Positions 34,283 to 43,773 of a stretch of 64,000 bases of DNA are shown piece by piece. The notes under the pieces are model-generated. The model did not search any database, had not been told where the DNA came from, and worked only from the letters and a program-made list of their open reading frames with translations. Both the position numbers and the translations under genes were made by a program. How positions within the stretch are numbered: the first letter of the stretch is position 1; each line of letters starts with the position of its first letter. This DNA comes from Bradyrhizobium sp. CCGUVB1N3. Lineage in GTDB: Bacteria > Pseudomonadota > Alphaproteobacteria > Rhizobiales > Xanthobacteraceae. The DNA lies in assembly GCF_024199925.1 (NCBI RefSeq), contig NZ_JANADR010000001.1:8435501-8499500 (forward strand), written 5' to 3'.

Positions 34283-35518
34283 TCAGCCTGGCCCTGCGCC
34301 CTGCGTCGCGGTGTACACGGCGTAGAGCGACTGGCTCGCGGCCATGAACAGGCGATTGCGCTTCGGGCCGCCGAAACAGACGTTGCCGCACACCTCCGGC
34401 AGGCGGATGCGGCCGAGCAACTTGCCCTCCGGCGACCACACCGTCACGCCGCTATAGCCGACGGCGCGTCCCGCATTGCTGGAGGACCAGACATTGCCGT
34501 TGACGTCGCAGCGCACGCCATCAGGCCCGCACTGCACGCCGTCGATCACGCAATCGGAGAAGCGCTTCAGGTTGGACAGCTTGTTGTCGCTGCCGACGTC
34601 GAACACAAAGATCTCGCCCTTGCCGCCCGCGCCGGTGTCGCCCGGACCCTTGCCGGTCGAGACGACGTAGAGCTTCTTGAAGTCCGGCGAGAAGCAGAGA
34701 CCGTTGGGATCGGGCACCTGGTCCTCGCTGACCACGAGGTCGATGCGGCCACTCGGGTCGATGCGATAGCAATTGGTCGGCAGCTCGCGCTTGCCCGGCA
34801 CGAAGCCGGCCGGCTGGCCGATCCGCGGATTGAGCTTGCCGCCGGCGTTGCTTGGTCCGCCCGGGCCATCGGGCTCGCCCTCATAGAGCTGGCCGCCATA
34901 GGGCGGGTCGGTAAACCAGTAGCTGCCGTCGGGATGTGCGACGACGTCGTTCGGCGAGTTCAGCTTCTTGCCCTGATAGGAGTCGGCGAGCACCGTGGCG
35001 GTGCCGTCGTGCTCATAGCGCGTGACACGGCGCGTGAGATGCTCGCAGGAGAGCTGGCGGCCCTGGAAGTCGAAGGAGTTTCCGTTGGAATTGTTGGACG
35101 GCGTACGGAAGACGCTGACGCGGCCGTCGTCCTCTGTCCAGCGCATCTGCCTGTTGTTGGGAATGTCGCTCCACAGCAGATAGCGGCCCTGCGCGCTCCA
35201 CGCCGGGCCTTCGGCCCACAACAGTCCGGTATGAAGCCGCTTGATCGCGGTGTTCGGTTGCGCGAGGTCGTTGAAGGACGGATCGACCGCGATGATGTCG
35301 GGGTCCCAGAAATAGGTTGTCGGCGCTCCGTTCGGACCGAAATCGCGCGGCGGCGTCGTGATCGTCGTCGGCGGTGCCGCCGGCGCGTTCTGCGCCAGTG
35401 CGGCGCCGGCGCCCGCCATCGTGGCGCCTGCAGCGATCGCAAGGCCCTGGACGAGTGATCGGCGTGAAAGCGTGGTGTCTGGATCGCGCTGCTCGGAATC
35501 GGACAGTTGGCGTGTCAT
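34283..35518 (-). CDS. Exported SMP-30/gluconolactonase family protein (Tat substrate)
   Basis: This 411-residue beta-propeller lactonase has a Tat signal (residues about 20-45: 'SRRSLVQGLAIAAGATMAGA', ending ALAQN) and the metal motifs 'LLWAEGPAWSAQGR', 'LNSPNDVVAHPDGS' and 'DPNGLCFSPDFKKLYVVSTG'. A proline/glycine-rich insert (about residues 190-225) separates blades. The ATG at 35518 is preferred because GGGAGGAAG is well placed; a start 63 codons upstream reads poorly. The protein would act in the periplasm on sugar lactones. Compare the cytoplasmic paralogue at 24.8 kb. Confidence 0.88.
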   Translation of the reverse strand: MTRQLSDSEQRDPDTTLSRRSLVQGLAIAAGATMAGAGAALAQNAPAAPPTTITTPPRDFGPNGAPTTYFWDPDIIAVDPSFNDLAQPNTAIKRLHTGLLWAEGPAWSAQGRYLLWSDIPNNRQMRWTEDDGRVSVFRTPSNNSNGNSFDFQGRQLSCEHLTRRVTRYEHDGTATVLADSYQGKKLNSPNDVVAHPDGSYWFTDPPYGGQLYEGEPDGPGGPSNAGGKLNPRIGQPAGFVPGKRELPTNCYRIDPSGRIDLVVSEDQVPDPNGLCFSPDFKKLYVVSTGKGPGDTGAGGKGEIFVFDVGSDNKLSNLKRFSDCVIDGVQCGPDGVRCDVNGNVWSSSNAGRAVGYSGVTVWSPEGKLLGRIRLPEVCGNVCFGGPKRNRLFMAASQSLYAVYTATQGAGPG

Positions 35519-36001
35519 CGCTTCCTCCCGGTGGGGGTTCGCCGGCCGGTTGATTCCGGCCGAGCGGGAGCAGGTTAGTCCGACCGGCGTCGAGTTACGA
35601 GTGCGGCCGTTCTTCTTCGCATGGTCGAAGGGCGTGAAACGCAGCATGACATTGATGCGGATGATTTTCGTCGGAGAGTTCGCGCCGTCGGCGAGACGTT
35701 TGTGCACCGGCCGGCTCGCGGGAGAGCGGGTAAGCCTTATTGACGTGTTGGTGTCGGCCTCAAGAAAAAATCAAGCGCTTCTAAAGCCAAAAACACACGA
35801 ACGTGCAGTCTCTTGAGACGGTTCCATCGACTAATGACAGAGATCGCTCCTTTGGTAGCTCAGCATCCAGGGAGCAAGAGAACCGGGATCAATAACCCGG
35901 TCGGCCCCCTAGCCACAGCTCGGCGGACCTTGGAAGTCCAAGTGCAAATTGAGACCACTGGATGGCCTGTTCCGTGCAGCTTGGTCGTAACGGTGGTTGC
36001 C
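35519..36001. other. Intergenic region between divergent genes
   Basis: This 483-bp gap lies between two divergent genes. A small hairpin, ACCGGG/CCCGGT at 35882-35901, and an AT-richer part near 35760-35800 (including AAGAAAAAATCAAG) are the only structure I see. It probably contains the promoters of both genes. Open frames through it lack coding character. Confidence 0.4.
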
Positions 36002-36967
36002 ATGAAACGACGGGACTTTATTCAGCTTGTCGCCGGCGCAATGGCTTGTCCAGCGATTGCGCGCGCGCAAGAGGCACGGAAGGTCTATCGCATCCTCTGG
36101 ATCTCCACGGGCTCCGAACCGGATCCGTTCCTGGATGGCTTTCGCGAAGGGCTGCGCGCCCTGGGTTATGTCGAAGGCAAGAACGTGGCGCTCGAGAGGC
36201 ATTATGGAAATCCATCGGCGCTGCGCCAGGTCATTTCCCAACTAAGACGCGGTGACGTAGACCTTGCGGTTTCCAGCGGCCCGGCAACGCGGGTCATGGC
36301 CGCGGTAAACGACATTCCCGTCGTGTTTGCCCTGAGCGGCGACCCGGTGGCGTTGGGGGTGGTCAAAAGCCTGGCACGACCCGGCACCAATTTCACGGGC
36401 AGTACGTTTCTCTCGCTTGAATTAGCCGGAAAGCGCGTCGAACTGCTCAAGGACATTTATCGGGGAGTTCGCAAGCTTGCGGTGCTCTCGAACACAGACC
36501 ATCCCGGAGAGCCGTCGGAATGGCGTGCTACTCTTCAGACATGCACGGGACTGGGCATCGAGCCGGCCTATATTCCTTTCTCCGGCGCTGGCGAGCTCGA
36601 TAACGGGCTCAAGGCCGCGGGCGGCTCGGGCGCAGACGCCATGCTCGTATTTCCCGATGTCGTGACAATGGTTGATCGGACGAAACTCGCGGAGTTCGCG
36701 CTGGCGCATCGGCTCCCTTCGATGTTCGGCTGGTCCGAGTATTGCGAGGCCGGCGGACTTTTGAGTTACGGCGCCAACCAGCGGGCAACCTATCGGTGGC
36801 TTGCAAATTACGCCGACCGGATCCTGCGCGGCGAGGATCCTGCCGTTCTTCCCGTCATCAGGCCCGAAAAGTTCGAGTTGGTGATCAATCTGAAGACGGC
36901 TCAGGACCTGGGCTTAGAGCTGGATACATCTTCAATATTATTTCGCGCCAACAAGGTGATTGCCTGA
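36002..36967 (+). CDS. PF04392-type ABC substrate-binding protein, partner of the cyclase
   Basis: This 321-residue exported protein has a signal of Tat/Sec type (MKRRDFIQLVAGAMACPAI, cut near ARAQ). The fold is that of the ABC_sub_bind family: 'FREGLRALGYVEGKNVALER', 'DIPVVFALSGDPVALGVVKS', 'RPGTNFTGSTFLSLELAGKR' and 'HRLPSMFGWSEYCEAGGLLS'. No ABC permease or ATPase is adjacent. Instead the stop is 7 nt before the ATG of a membrane nucleotidyl cyclase, so it may deliver a ligand signal to that cyclase. The ligand is unknown; relatives bind tryptophan-like compounds. Confidence 0.85.
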   Translation: MKRRDFIQLVAGAMACPAIARAQEARKVYRILWISTGSEPDPFLDGFREGLRALGYVEGKNVALERHYGNPSALRQVISQLRRGDVDLAVSSGPATRVMAAVNDIPVVFALSGDPVALGVVKSLARPGTNFTGSTFLSLELAGKRVELLKDIYRGVRKLAVLSNTDHPGEPSEWRATLQTCTGLGIEPAYIPFSGAGELDNGLKAAGGSGADAMLVFPDVVTMVDRTKLAEFALAHRLPSMFGWSEYCEAGGLLSYGANQRATYRWLANYADRILRGEDPAVLPVIRPEKFELVINLKTAQDLGLELDTSSILFRANKVIA

Positions 36968-36974
36968 GATCGGT

Positions 36975-38780
36975 ATGTCAGAATTCGTCGCGCAATCCTC
37001 GTTGACTGCCCGTGGTGACGCGAAGCGGCCGCGTCGCTCCCTGTTTTGCAAGTACTTCGCGACCCTGTTCGTAGCAGCCGTCGTGCCTCTCATCCTTGGG
37101 GCGGTGATCGAAGCATCGTTCGGCTATCGCGACCAGCGCCGCCATATCAGCGAGGTTCTGCAGGCCGAGGCTCGTGGTGCGGCGGGCAGGATAGAGGCCT
37201 TCACGGATGAAATAAGCGATCAGTTGGGCTGGGTCGTGCAGTTTCCGTGGACACAGGGAGACGATGACCGGCACAGGATCGACGCGTTGCGTCTGTTGCA
37301 GCAGGTCCCGGCAATCGCCTCCGTCTCGCTGCTCGACGAGACGGGGACCGAGCGCGTTTTTGTATCCAGGCTACGTCTAAACAAGACTGGCCGAGGGTTC
37401 GACCTGTCCGCCGATCCCGCAGTGATCGGCGCGCGCGCCAACAAGGTCTGGTACGGTCCCGTTCAATATCAGAACGAGTCCGAGCCATATATGAGGATCG
37501 CTGTCGCCGGAAACCTTCCGGCCGCCGGGGTTGCCGTCGCCGAGGTCAACCTGAAGCTGATCTGGGATGTTATTGCTGAGATAAGGATCGGTCAGACCGG
37601 CTATGCCATGATCGTCGACGATTCCGGACAGCTGATCGCCCATCCAGACATCAGCCTGGTCCTGCGCGGCCGTACCGGTTCCGTTGATTTCAGCCGGATC
37701 AAGCATCTCGTTGGCACCACGAGCAGTGGTGCCGTCATCACGGGGGACAAAGGTAATCCCGTCGTCGCGCTCTCGGTGCATGCAGCCGATATCGGCTGGA
37801 CGGTGATTGCGATGCAGCCGGTCGTGGAGGCTTTCGCATCGATCCGCGCGGCATTGTGGCGCTCGTCGCTTCTGATTGCGCTCGGCGTGCTGATCGCGCT
37901 CGCCCTGGCCTACTGGCGAGCGCACCGGATGTCTGGTCCGATCAAGCAACTGGAGGAGGGGGTCGAGCGGATCGGTACCGGACATTTCGACCACCGCATT
38001 GGGATTTCCAGTCACGACGAACTGGAGCAATTGGCGATCCGCTTCAACGAGATGGCGTCGGAGCTGGCGATCTCGCAGCAGAAATCCGTCCGCATCGACC
38101 GGCTAAAACAATTCCTTGCGCCCCAGGTCGCCGAACTCGTCGAACATTCCGCCGGACTGCTCGAGGGGCAGCGACGTGAAGTCGTCGTGGTTTTCGGTGA
38201 TTTGCGCGGCTTCACGGCATTCTCCGCGCGCGCCGAACCGGACGTCATCATGGCGGTCCTGCGCGAATACTATGCGGCGGTGGGAGCCGTCACGACCCGC
38301 TATGAGGCCACGCTGATCCGTTTTGCCGGAGACGGCGTGATGCTGCTCGTCAACGCGCCGGTTGCCTGCAACAAGCCCGCAAACCACGCTGTTCAGCTCG
38401 CGATCGATCTGCAGGTCGCGGTGCAGTCGATTGCCGGAAAATGGTGCGCCGCCGGTCACGCGATTGGCTTCGGCGTCGGCATCGCAATGGGAATGGCGAC
38501 GGTCGGAACCGTGGGCTATGAGGGGCGGCTCGACTACACGGCCCTCGGCAATGTCGTCAATCTGGCGTCTCGGCTGTGCGGCCTGGCAAAGGATGCGCAA
38601 ATCCTGACCGACAGAACCGTCGCAGAAAAAGTGAAGGATGCCATCAACCTTGTCTCGGTCGGGAATCACGTCATCAAGGGTTATGATCAGCCCATGGAGA
38701 TGTTCGCTGTCGCACAGGGCAACATGCCCTTGACGTGTCCGGAATCCGGGCTGCGCCGGCTTGAAATCGAAACCTTGTGA
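36975..38780 (+). CDS. Cache-HAMP adenylate/guanylate cyclase (class III)
   Basis: This 601-residue membrane cyclase has an N-terminal helix (about residues 27-45), a large periplasmic double-Cache sensor region (about 46-290; 'IRIGQTGYAMIVDDSGQLIA'), a second helix (about 296-316), a HAMP segment ('RMSGPIKQLEEGVERIGTGH') and a C-terminal class III catalytic domain (about 400-560). Catalytic residues are visible: metal Asp in 'VVFGDLRGFTAFS', the second in 'RFAGDGVMLLV', and Asn/Arg in 'ALGNVVNLASRL'. Substrate specificity (ATP or GTP) is not clear. A TTG at 36960 is an alternative start overlapping the upstream gene. Confidence 0.9.
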   Translation: MSEFVAQSSLTARGDAKRPRRSLFCKYFATLFVAAVVPLILGAVIEASFGYRDQRRHISEVLQAEARGAAGRIEAFTDEISDQLGWVVQFPWTQGDDDRHRIDALRLLQQVPAIASVSLLDETGTERVFVSRLRLNKTGRGFDLSADPAVIGARANKVWYGPVQYQNESEPYMRIAVAGNLPAAGVAVAEVNLKLIWDVIAEIRIGQTGYAMIVDDSGQLIAHPDISLVLRGRTGSVDFSRIKHLVGTTSSGAVITGDKGNPVVALSVHAADIGWTVIAMQPVVEAFASIRAALWRSSLLIALGVLIALALAYWRAHRMSGPIKQLEEGVERIGTGHFDHRIGISSHDELEQLAIRFNEMASELAISQQKSVRIDRLKQFLAPQVAELVEHSAGLLEGQRREVVVVFGDLRGFTAFSARAEPDVIMAVLREYYAAVGAVTTRYEATLIRFAGDGVMLLVNAPVACNKPANHAVQLAIDLQVAVQSIAGKWCAAGHAIGFGVGIAMGMATVGTVGYEGRLDYTALGNVVNLASRLCGLAKDAQILTDRTVAEKVKDAINLVSVGNHVIKGYDQPMEMFAVAQGNMPLTCPESGLRRLEIETL

Positions 38781-38904
38781 GACGGGAGTCTGCTGGATGA
38801 CGCGCGCTCGTGCGCGTTGACACGCGGCGACAAAGACATACGCTGCGCGCGGATGAAAATGAGACGGGCGCGAGAGTCGCGCGGAGAAGAGAGCATCATT
38901 CATC

Positions 38905-39935
38905 ATGGCTTCACAATCACAACTGCCGCGCCGCACTCTTGGGCGGACCGGGCTCCAGGCCTCAGTCCTCGGCTTCGGGACTGCGCCGCTCGGAGACCTT
39001 TTCCTCAAGCTTGACGACCAGACGGCGATCGCCGCCGCGGAGCGGGCGTTCGAGCTTGGCGTCAATCTGCTCGACACGTCCCCGCTCTATGGCTACGGCC
39101 TGTCGGAGCACCGCTGCGGTACCGCGCTGCGACGCGTGGCCCGCGAGGACGTCGTCCTCTGCACCAAGGTCGGCCGCTGGATGGACGCGTTTCACTCACC
39201 CGACAACCGGTCGGGCTTTGTCGGCGGCCAGCCACACAAGGCCGTGGTCGACTATTCCTATGACGGCACGATGCGCTCGGTCGAGCAGTCGCTGCTGCGG
39301 CTCGGCACCGACCGGATCGACCTTCTGCTGATCCACGACGTCGACGTCTGGACGCATGGCGCTGCAGCGATCGAGGACCGGTTCCGCGAAGCAATGACCG
39401 GCGCCTATGTGGCGCTCGACAAGCTCCGCTCGGAGGGCGTGGTCGCAGGCATCGGGATCGGCGTGAACGAAGCCGACATGTGCGTGCGCTTTGCCAAAGC
39501 CGGCACGTTCGACGTGATGCTGCTGGCTGGCCGCTATTCGCTGCTCGAGCAACCGGCGCTGAAGGAGTTCTTGCCGCTGGCACTCGAGCAGGGCATTGCC
39601 GTGCTGCTCGGCGGCGTCTTCAACTCGGGCATTCTCGCCACCGGTGCGGTCAAGGGCGCCAAGTACAACTATCAGGATGCGCCACCGCAGGTCATGGCGA
39701 GGGTTGCCGAGATCCAGCGCGTCTGCGAGGCCCATCGCGTCGCGTCGCGTTGCCGACGGCCGCCGTGCACTTCGCGCTCGGCCATCCCGCCGTGGCGAGC
39801 GTGGTGCTGGGGGCGCATAGTCCGGAGGAGGTCGAGCGCAACGTGGCAGCGCTCACCACCAAGGTGCCGAGCGCGCTCTGGGCCGATCTGAAGGCTACAC
39901 GCCTGCTCGATGCGGATGCGCCCGTGCCCGCGTGA
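38905..39935 (+). pseudogene. Aldo/keto reductase gene with 5-bp expansion frameshift
   Basis: The 5' frame encodes an aldo/keto reductase of the fucose/pyridoxal dehydrogenase-like group: 'VLGFGTAPLGDLFLKLDD', 'GVNLLDTSPLYGYGLSEHRC', 'DVVLCTKVGRWMD' and 'LLLIHDVDVW'. At 39736-39750 three tandem CGCGT copies shift the frame. With two copies the sequence would read HRVALPTAAVHFALGHPAVA, a normal AKR C-terminus that continues to the stop at 39935 in the other frame. As written, the protein ends at 39891 with a random tail. The insertion could be a sequencing error or a slipped-strand (phase-variable) change. Confidence 0.87.
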
Positions 39936-39950
39936 GCAAAACGATCGCCG

Positions 39951-40877
39951 CTATTTTCCGGCGCCCGTCGTCAGGCCGCTGACGATGTAGCGCTCGAGGA
40001 AGATGCCGACCACGACGAGCGGCGCGATCGCCGCCGTCGACAGCGCGGCCATCGACCACCAGTTGATGCCCTGCGAGCCGGTCTGGCTCGCCACCATCAC
40101 CGGCAGCGTCTTTGCGTCGGTGCTGGTGAGGAGGGCGGCAAAGAAATATTCGTTCCAGCACAATACCAGCGAGAGGATGAACGCCGCGACCATGCCGGGC
40201 ACTGCGAGCGGCAGGATGATCCGCAGGAACGCGCCCCAGGTCGACAGCCCGTCCACGAAGGCGGCCTCATCGAGCTCGATCGGAATTGCGTTGAACTGGT
40301 CGCGCATGATCCAGATGACGATCGGCAGCACCGTCAGCGTGTAGAGCAGGATCAGGCCAAACGTCGTGTCGAGCAGTGCCAGCGCCTTGTAGAGCACGAG
40401 GAACGGCAGCGCGAGCACGACCGGCGGCAGGATCAGCTGCGACATGAAGAAGAACAGGATGTCGTCATTGCGCATCCACGCGAATTTGTAGCGGAAGCGG
40501 CTCAAGCCGTAGGCAGCGAGCGATCCGAGCACGAGCGCGAGCAGCGATGCGCCGACCGAAGTGATGATGCTGTTGACGAACCGGTTCATGAATTCGGAAC
40601 GCGCGGTCGAGGTCCCGAACAGCGTATCGGGCGACAGGCCGAGCGAGCGCCAGCCTTTCCAGTCCGGCTGGAAATCGACCCAGGGGATCAGGTGCGCCTG
40701 CGTCACATCGACCGCCGATTTGAACGAGGTCGTCACGGTCCAGTAGATCGGAAACAGGCAGATGAAGGTCCAGAGCAGCAATGCGGCGTAGATCAGCGTG
40801 CGGCCCAGCATCCGCCTGGCGCGCGGCGCCGCCGGACGCCTTCGGATCGGGTTCGATGCCACGGTCGAGATAGCCAA
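39951..40877 (-). CDS. Carbohydrate ABC transporter permease (CUT1, MalG-like)
   Basis: This 308-residue inner-membrane protein has six predicted helices and the MalG-type EAA loop, seen as 'ELDEAAFVDGLSTWGAFLRI' near residue 205. An early 'IYAALLLWTFICLFPIYWTV' helix and the periplasmic part 'VDVTQAHLIPWVDFQPDWKG' follow. It is the most distal of the three CUT1 genes (receptor, permease, permease), all on the minus strand. No ATPase gene of MsmK/UgpC type is nearby. Confidence 0.88.
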   Translation of the reverse strand: MAISTVASNPIRRRPAAPRARRMLGRTLIYAALLLWTFICLFPIYWTVTTSFKSAVDVTQAHLIPWVDFQPDWKGWRSLGLSPDTLFGTSTARSEFMNRFVNSIITSVGASLLALVLGSLAAYGLSRFRYKFAWMRNDDILFFFMSQLILPPVVLALPFLVLYKALALLDTTFGLILLYTLTVLPIVIWIMRDQFNAIPIELDEAAFVDGLSTWGAFLRIILPLAVPGMVAAFILSLVLCWNEYFFAALLTSTDAKTLPVMVASQTGSQGINWWSMAALSTAAIAPLVVVGIFLERYIVSGLTTGAGK

Positions 40878-40898
40878 GCGCTCAAACTCCTTTGCGAC

Positions 40899-42032
40899 CT
40901 ATTCGACCTTCTGCGTCCAGCGCTTCGACAGGCGCAACATCAGCGTCAGCAGCACGATGATCAGCAGCAGATAGACCATGGCGAGCGCCGTGCCGTATCC
41001 GACGTTCGAGCGGTCGCGGTAGACGCGGTAGATGAAGCTCGACACCGTGTCAGTGGCGCCACCGGGGCCGCCGGCCGTCACGTTGATCACGATGTCGGCG
41101 AGCTTCAGCTTGAAGATGATACGGATGATCAGGACCGTGATGCTGACCGGTAGCATGATCGGGAAGGTGACGTGCCAGAACGACTGCCAGCCGTTCGCGC
41201 CGTCGACCTTGGCCGCTTCCTGCACCTCCTTCGGCATCGCCTGCAGGCCTGCGAGCAGGATGATCATGATGAAGGGGATCGAGACCCAGGCGTCCATCGC
41301 CTGGATGCTCAGTCGAGCCATCCAGGGCGAGGCGAAGAATGCCGGGTTGTCCCAGCCGAGATAGCGCGCCAGCGTCGCCGCCGGACCGAAGCGGTATTCC
41401 AGCAGCGACTTGCCGATCATCCAGCTCACGGCGACGGGGCTGAGCATCATCGGCAGCAGAAAGACCACGCGGAAGAATTTTCGCGCGCGGATCTCGGCGC
41501 TGAGCAGCAGCGCCAGTCCGAACGCGATCGCGTATTCGCCGAGCACCGCGACGGTGTAGAAGACCATGTTGCCGAGCGCATTCCAGTAATAGGTGTCGTT
41601 CAGCATTCCCTTCAGATTGTCGAAGCCGGAAAAGCGCGGGCCCTCGATCGAGCTGAGATTCCAGTCGAGTGAGGCGATGTAGATGCCGAAGATCGTCGGG
41701 AAGATCACGACGGCGACGGTGAAGAACACAGCCGGTAGCAAAAACAGTGCTCGCTGGCCACGCTCGCCGCGGGTCAAAACTTGTCCGACACCAAATGCAA
41801 CGGCCCAGACGAGATAGGCGATGAGGATCGGCCGCCAATCGGAAAATCCGGCGGAAATTGTGCCGGTCGTGTGCAAGACCTGAATGAAGACGACAAGCAG
41901 GAAGCCGAGCGAGGCCAGCAGAACAAGCGCGCGGCCGGCGGCCTTCCTGCTGCGGGGCGCGCGCTTCGTCGCCGGCTGGTGGTGCAGGTCGTCGCTCACG
42001 GGTACGGAATTCTGCATCGAGATGAGTCGCAT
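40899..42032 (-). CDS. Carbohydrate ABC transporter permease (CUT1, MalF-like)
   Basis: This 377-residue membrane protein has an N-terminal cytoplasmic region rich in Arg/Lys, an extra helix pair, and a BPD_transp_1 core whose EAA loop is 'EVQEAAKVDGANGWQSFWHV' near residue 280. 'FDNLKGMLNDTYYWNALGNM' marks the start of the conserved core. It lies between the receptor and the MalG-like permease genes, 21 bp from the latter. Start may be at 42032 or the in-frame ATG at 42017. Confidence 0.87.
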   Translation of the reverse strand: MRLISMQNSVPVSDDLHHQPATKRAPRSRKAAGRALVLLASLGFLLVVFIQVLHTTGTISAGFSDWRPILIAYLVWAVAFGVGQVLTRGERGQRALFLLPAVFFTVAVVIFPTIFGIYIASLDWNLSSIEGPRFSGFDNLKGMLNDTYYWNALGNMVFYTVAVLGEYAIAFGLALLLSAEIRARKFFRVVFLLPMMLSPVAVSWMIGKSLLEYRFGPAATLARYLGWDNPAFFASPWMARLSIQAMDAWVSIPFIMIILLAGLQAMPKEVQEAAKVDGANGWQSFWHVTFPIMLPVSITVLIIRIIFKLKLADIVINVTAGGPGGATDTVSSFIYRVYRDRSNVGYGTALAMVYLLLIIVLLTLMLRLSKRWTQKVE

Positions 42033-42114
42033 TCAGTGCCGGTTCTGTCGCCGGGCAAGTTTTCGGCTGGCGCCGGGGGCGCCAGCCGAAGGTAGATGAT
42101 CTCGCGTAAGCGCG

Positions 42115-43773
42115 CTACACGCCGAGCGAGGCCTTATAGAGCCCGATCTGCCGTTCGCGGCCGATCTGGTCGGTCAGCTTCTCCCAGGCGGCGGCGATGT
42201 TGTTCGCCCCGGTCTGTGCGTCGACCTTGCCGGCGAAAATCTTCGTCAGCTCGTCTTCCGCGATGCTGTAGTACTGGAAGATGCCGGGGATGCGCGGCTC
42301 GACCGCCCGGTTGGGGTGATTGTAGGAGGCGAGCTGCGAGTTCAGGTAAGAGGTGATGTACTTCTTGTCATAGCCCGCTGCGACCCACTCATCGTACTGG
42401 AAGTGGCTGGCGCGGTGAGCCTGGAAGCCCGACGGATACATCACCATCCAGAGCGACAGATCCTTGCCGCCGAGATGCGCGGCAGCGCTCCAGGCCGCCT
42501 TGTGCTTCTTCTCGTCGCCATTGACGCGGGCCATCACATAGACGCCCCAGCCGAGATAGGCGCAGTTGGGCGCATGGTTCGGCCCGCTCGCGAGCTTGTC
42601 CCATTGCCCGGTCTTCGAATTGTAGACGTCGTCCGAGCCCGGCAGGATGTCGAAGCCGACGATATCGCCGATCACCGAGGTGTCGCTCGCCTTCGCCACC
42701 TGGCCGATGTCGCCCCACCAGGGGATCATCGAGCCGATGCCGGCCAGGAACTGCTGGAAGCCGGTGGTGTTCGGATCGGCGTTGAGTTGATCGGCCGGCT
42801 CGAACGGCAGCGCGTCGATCACGTCCTGGATGGCGCGCACCCAGGCCGGATTGTTGATGCGCGGCTTCATCGTGTCGATGTCGAACAGCCAGGCCTTGTC
42901 GTCGGGATGCTTGGCATAGGCCGAGGCGCGGCTGCCGAGGAAATAGAAGCCGAATCCGCCCCAGGGCTTTGGCGCGTCGAGATAGCCGAACGCGTTCTGG
43001 TTCTTGATCTTCTTGCCCTTGAGGAATTTGGTCACCGCCTGGACCTGCTGCCAGGTCTTCGGCACGCCCCATTCGCTGGCATTGCCGGCGTCCTTCCAGG
43101 CCTTGGCGAGGGCAGGGTCGGAGAACACGTCGGTGCGGTAGTTGAAGTTGTGGCAGTCGCCATCGATGGTGACGCGATAGGTCTTGCCGTTCCAGGTTCC
43201 GACCGGTGGCTTCAGATAGTCGACATAGTCATCGATATCGATCTGCTTCTTGACCCAGTCCGGCATCTCGGAGGCCAACCCCTTGCCGCAGACGTCGCCC
43301 TCGAAGGGCGCTCCCATCTCGAGGATGTCGAAGTCGACCGTGCCGGTTGCGATCGCCTGCTGCAAGCGCGGGTTGTAGTCGGCCTGCGCGAGATCGATCC
43401 AGGAGATTTTCGCGCCGGTATAGGCCTCCCACGGCTTGAGGAAGCCACGGAAAAGCAGGTTGTGCAGGTTCTGATTGTTGAGTCCCATGAAGGAGAGCTC
43501 GACACCCTTGAACTCGCCTTCCTTGATGCTCGCCTTGGTCGGCCCGAGGCAGAGCTCGCCGACCTTCTGCCAGTCGGCATCCGTCGGGGCGCCTTTGCCG
43601 ACGCCCGGGATTTGCGTGATCTGCGCGCGCAGATTGGCTTGCGCGAGCGCGAGCTCCGAGAATGTGCCGAGCGCGCCGCTCGTGCCCAATGCTGCAGCGC
43701 TTGCCGCGCCTTTCAGCACGGTGCGCCGGTTCGGCTGCATTGCGGAATGCCGATCGTGATCTTGCTGTTTCAC
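42115..43773 (-). CDS. Carbohydrate ABC transporter substrate-binding protein (CUT1, large, Tat-type)
   Basis: This receptor has 552 residues from a GTG start at 43773, which has GGAGGG 7 nt upstream. The alternative ATG at 43740 gives 541 residues. The signal is of Tat type ('NRRTVLKGAASAAALG'). The family core is SBP_bac_1: 'VELSFMGLNNQNLHNLLFRG', 'TGAKISWIDLAQADYNPRLQ' and 'IPWWGDIGQVAKASD'. It is about 120 residues longer than MalE-type receptors, as in polyol or oligosaccharide receptors. The ligand is unknown; the sugar kinase and mutarotase genes nearby suggest a pentose, hexose or polyol. Confidence 0.86.
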   Translation of the reverse strand: MKQQDHDRHSAMQPNRRTVLKGAASAAALGTSGALGTFSELALAQANLRAQITQIPGVGKGAPTDADWQKVGELCLGPTKASIKEGEFKGVELSFMGLNNQNLHNLLFRGFLKPWEAYTGAKISWIDLAQADYNPRLQQAIATGTVDFDILEMGAPFEGDVCGKGLASEMPDWVKKQIDIDDYVDYLKPPVGTWNGKTYRVTIDGDCHNFNYRTDVFSDPALAKAWKDAGNASEWGVPKTWQQVQAVTKFLKGKKIKNQNAFGYLDAPKPWGGFGFYFLGSRASAYAKHPDDKAWLFDIDTMKPRINNPAWVRAIQDVIDALPFEPADQLNADPNTTGFQQFLAGIGSMIPWWGDIGQVAKASDTSVIGDIVGFDILPGSDDVYNSKTGQWDKLASGPNHAPNCAYLGWGVYVMARVNGDEKKHKAAWSAAAHLGGKDLSLWMVMYPSGFQAHRASHFQYDEWVAAGYDKKYITSYLNSQLASYNHPNRAVEPRIPGIFQYYSIAEDELTKIFAGKVDAQTGANNIAAAWEKLTDQIGRERQIGLYKASLGV

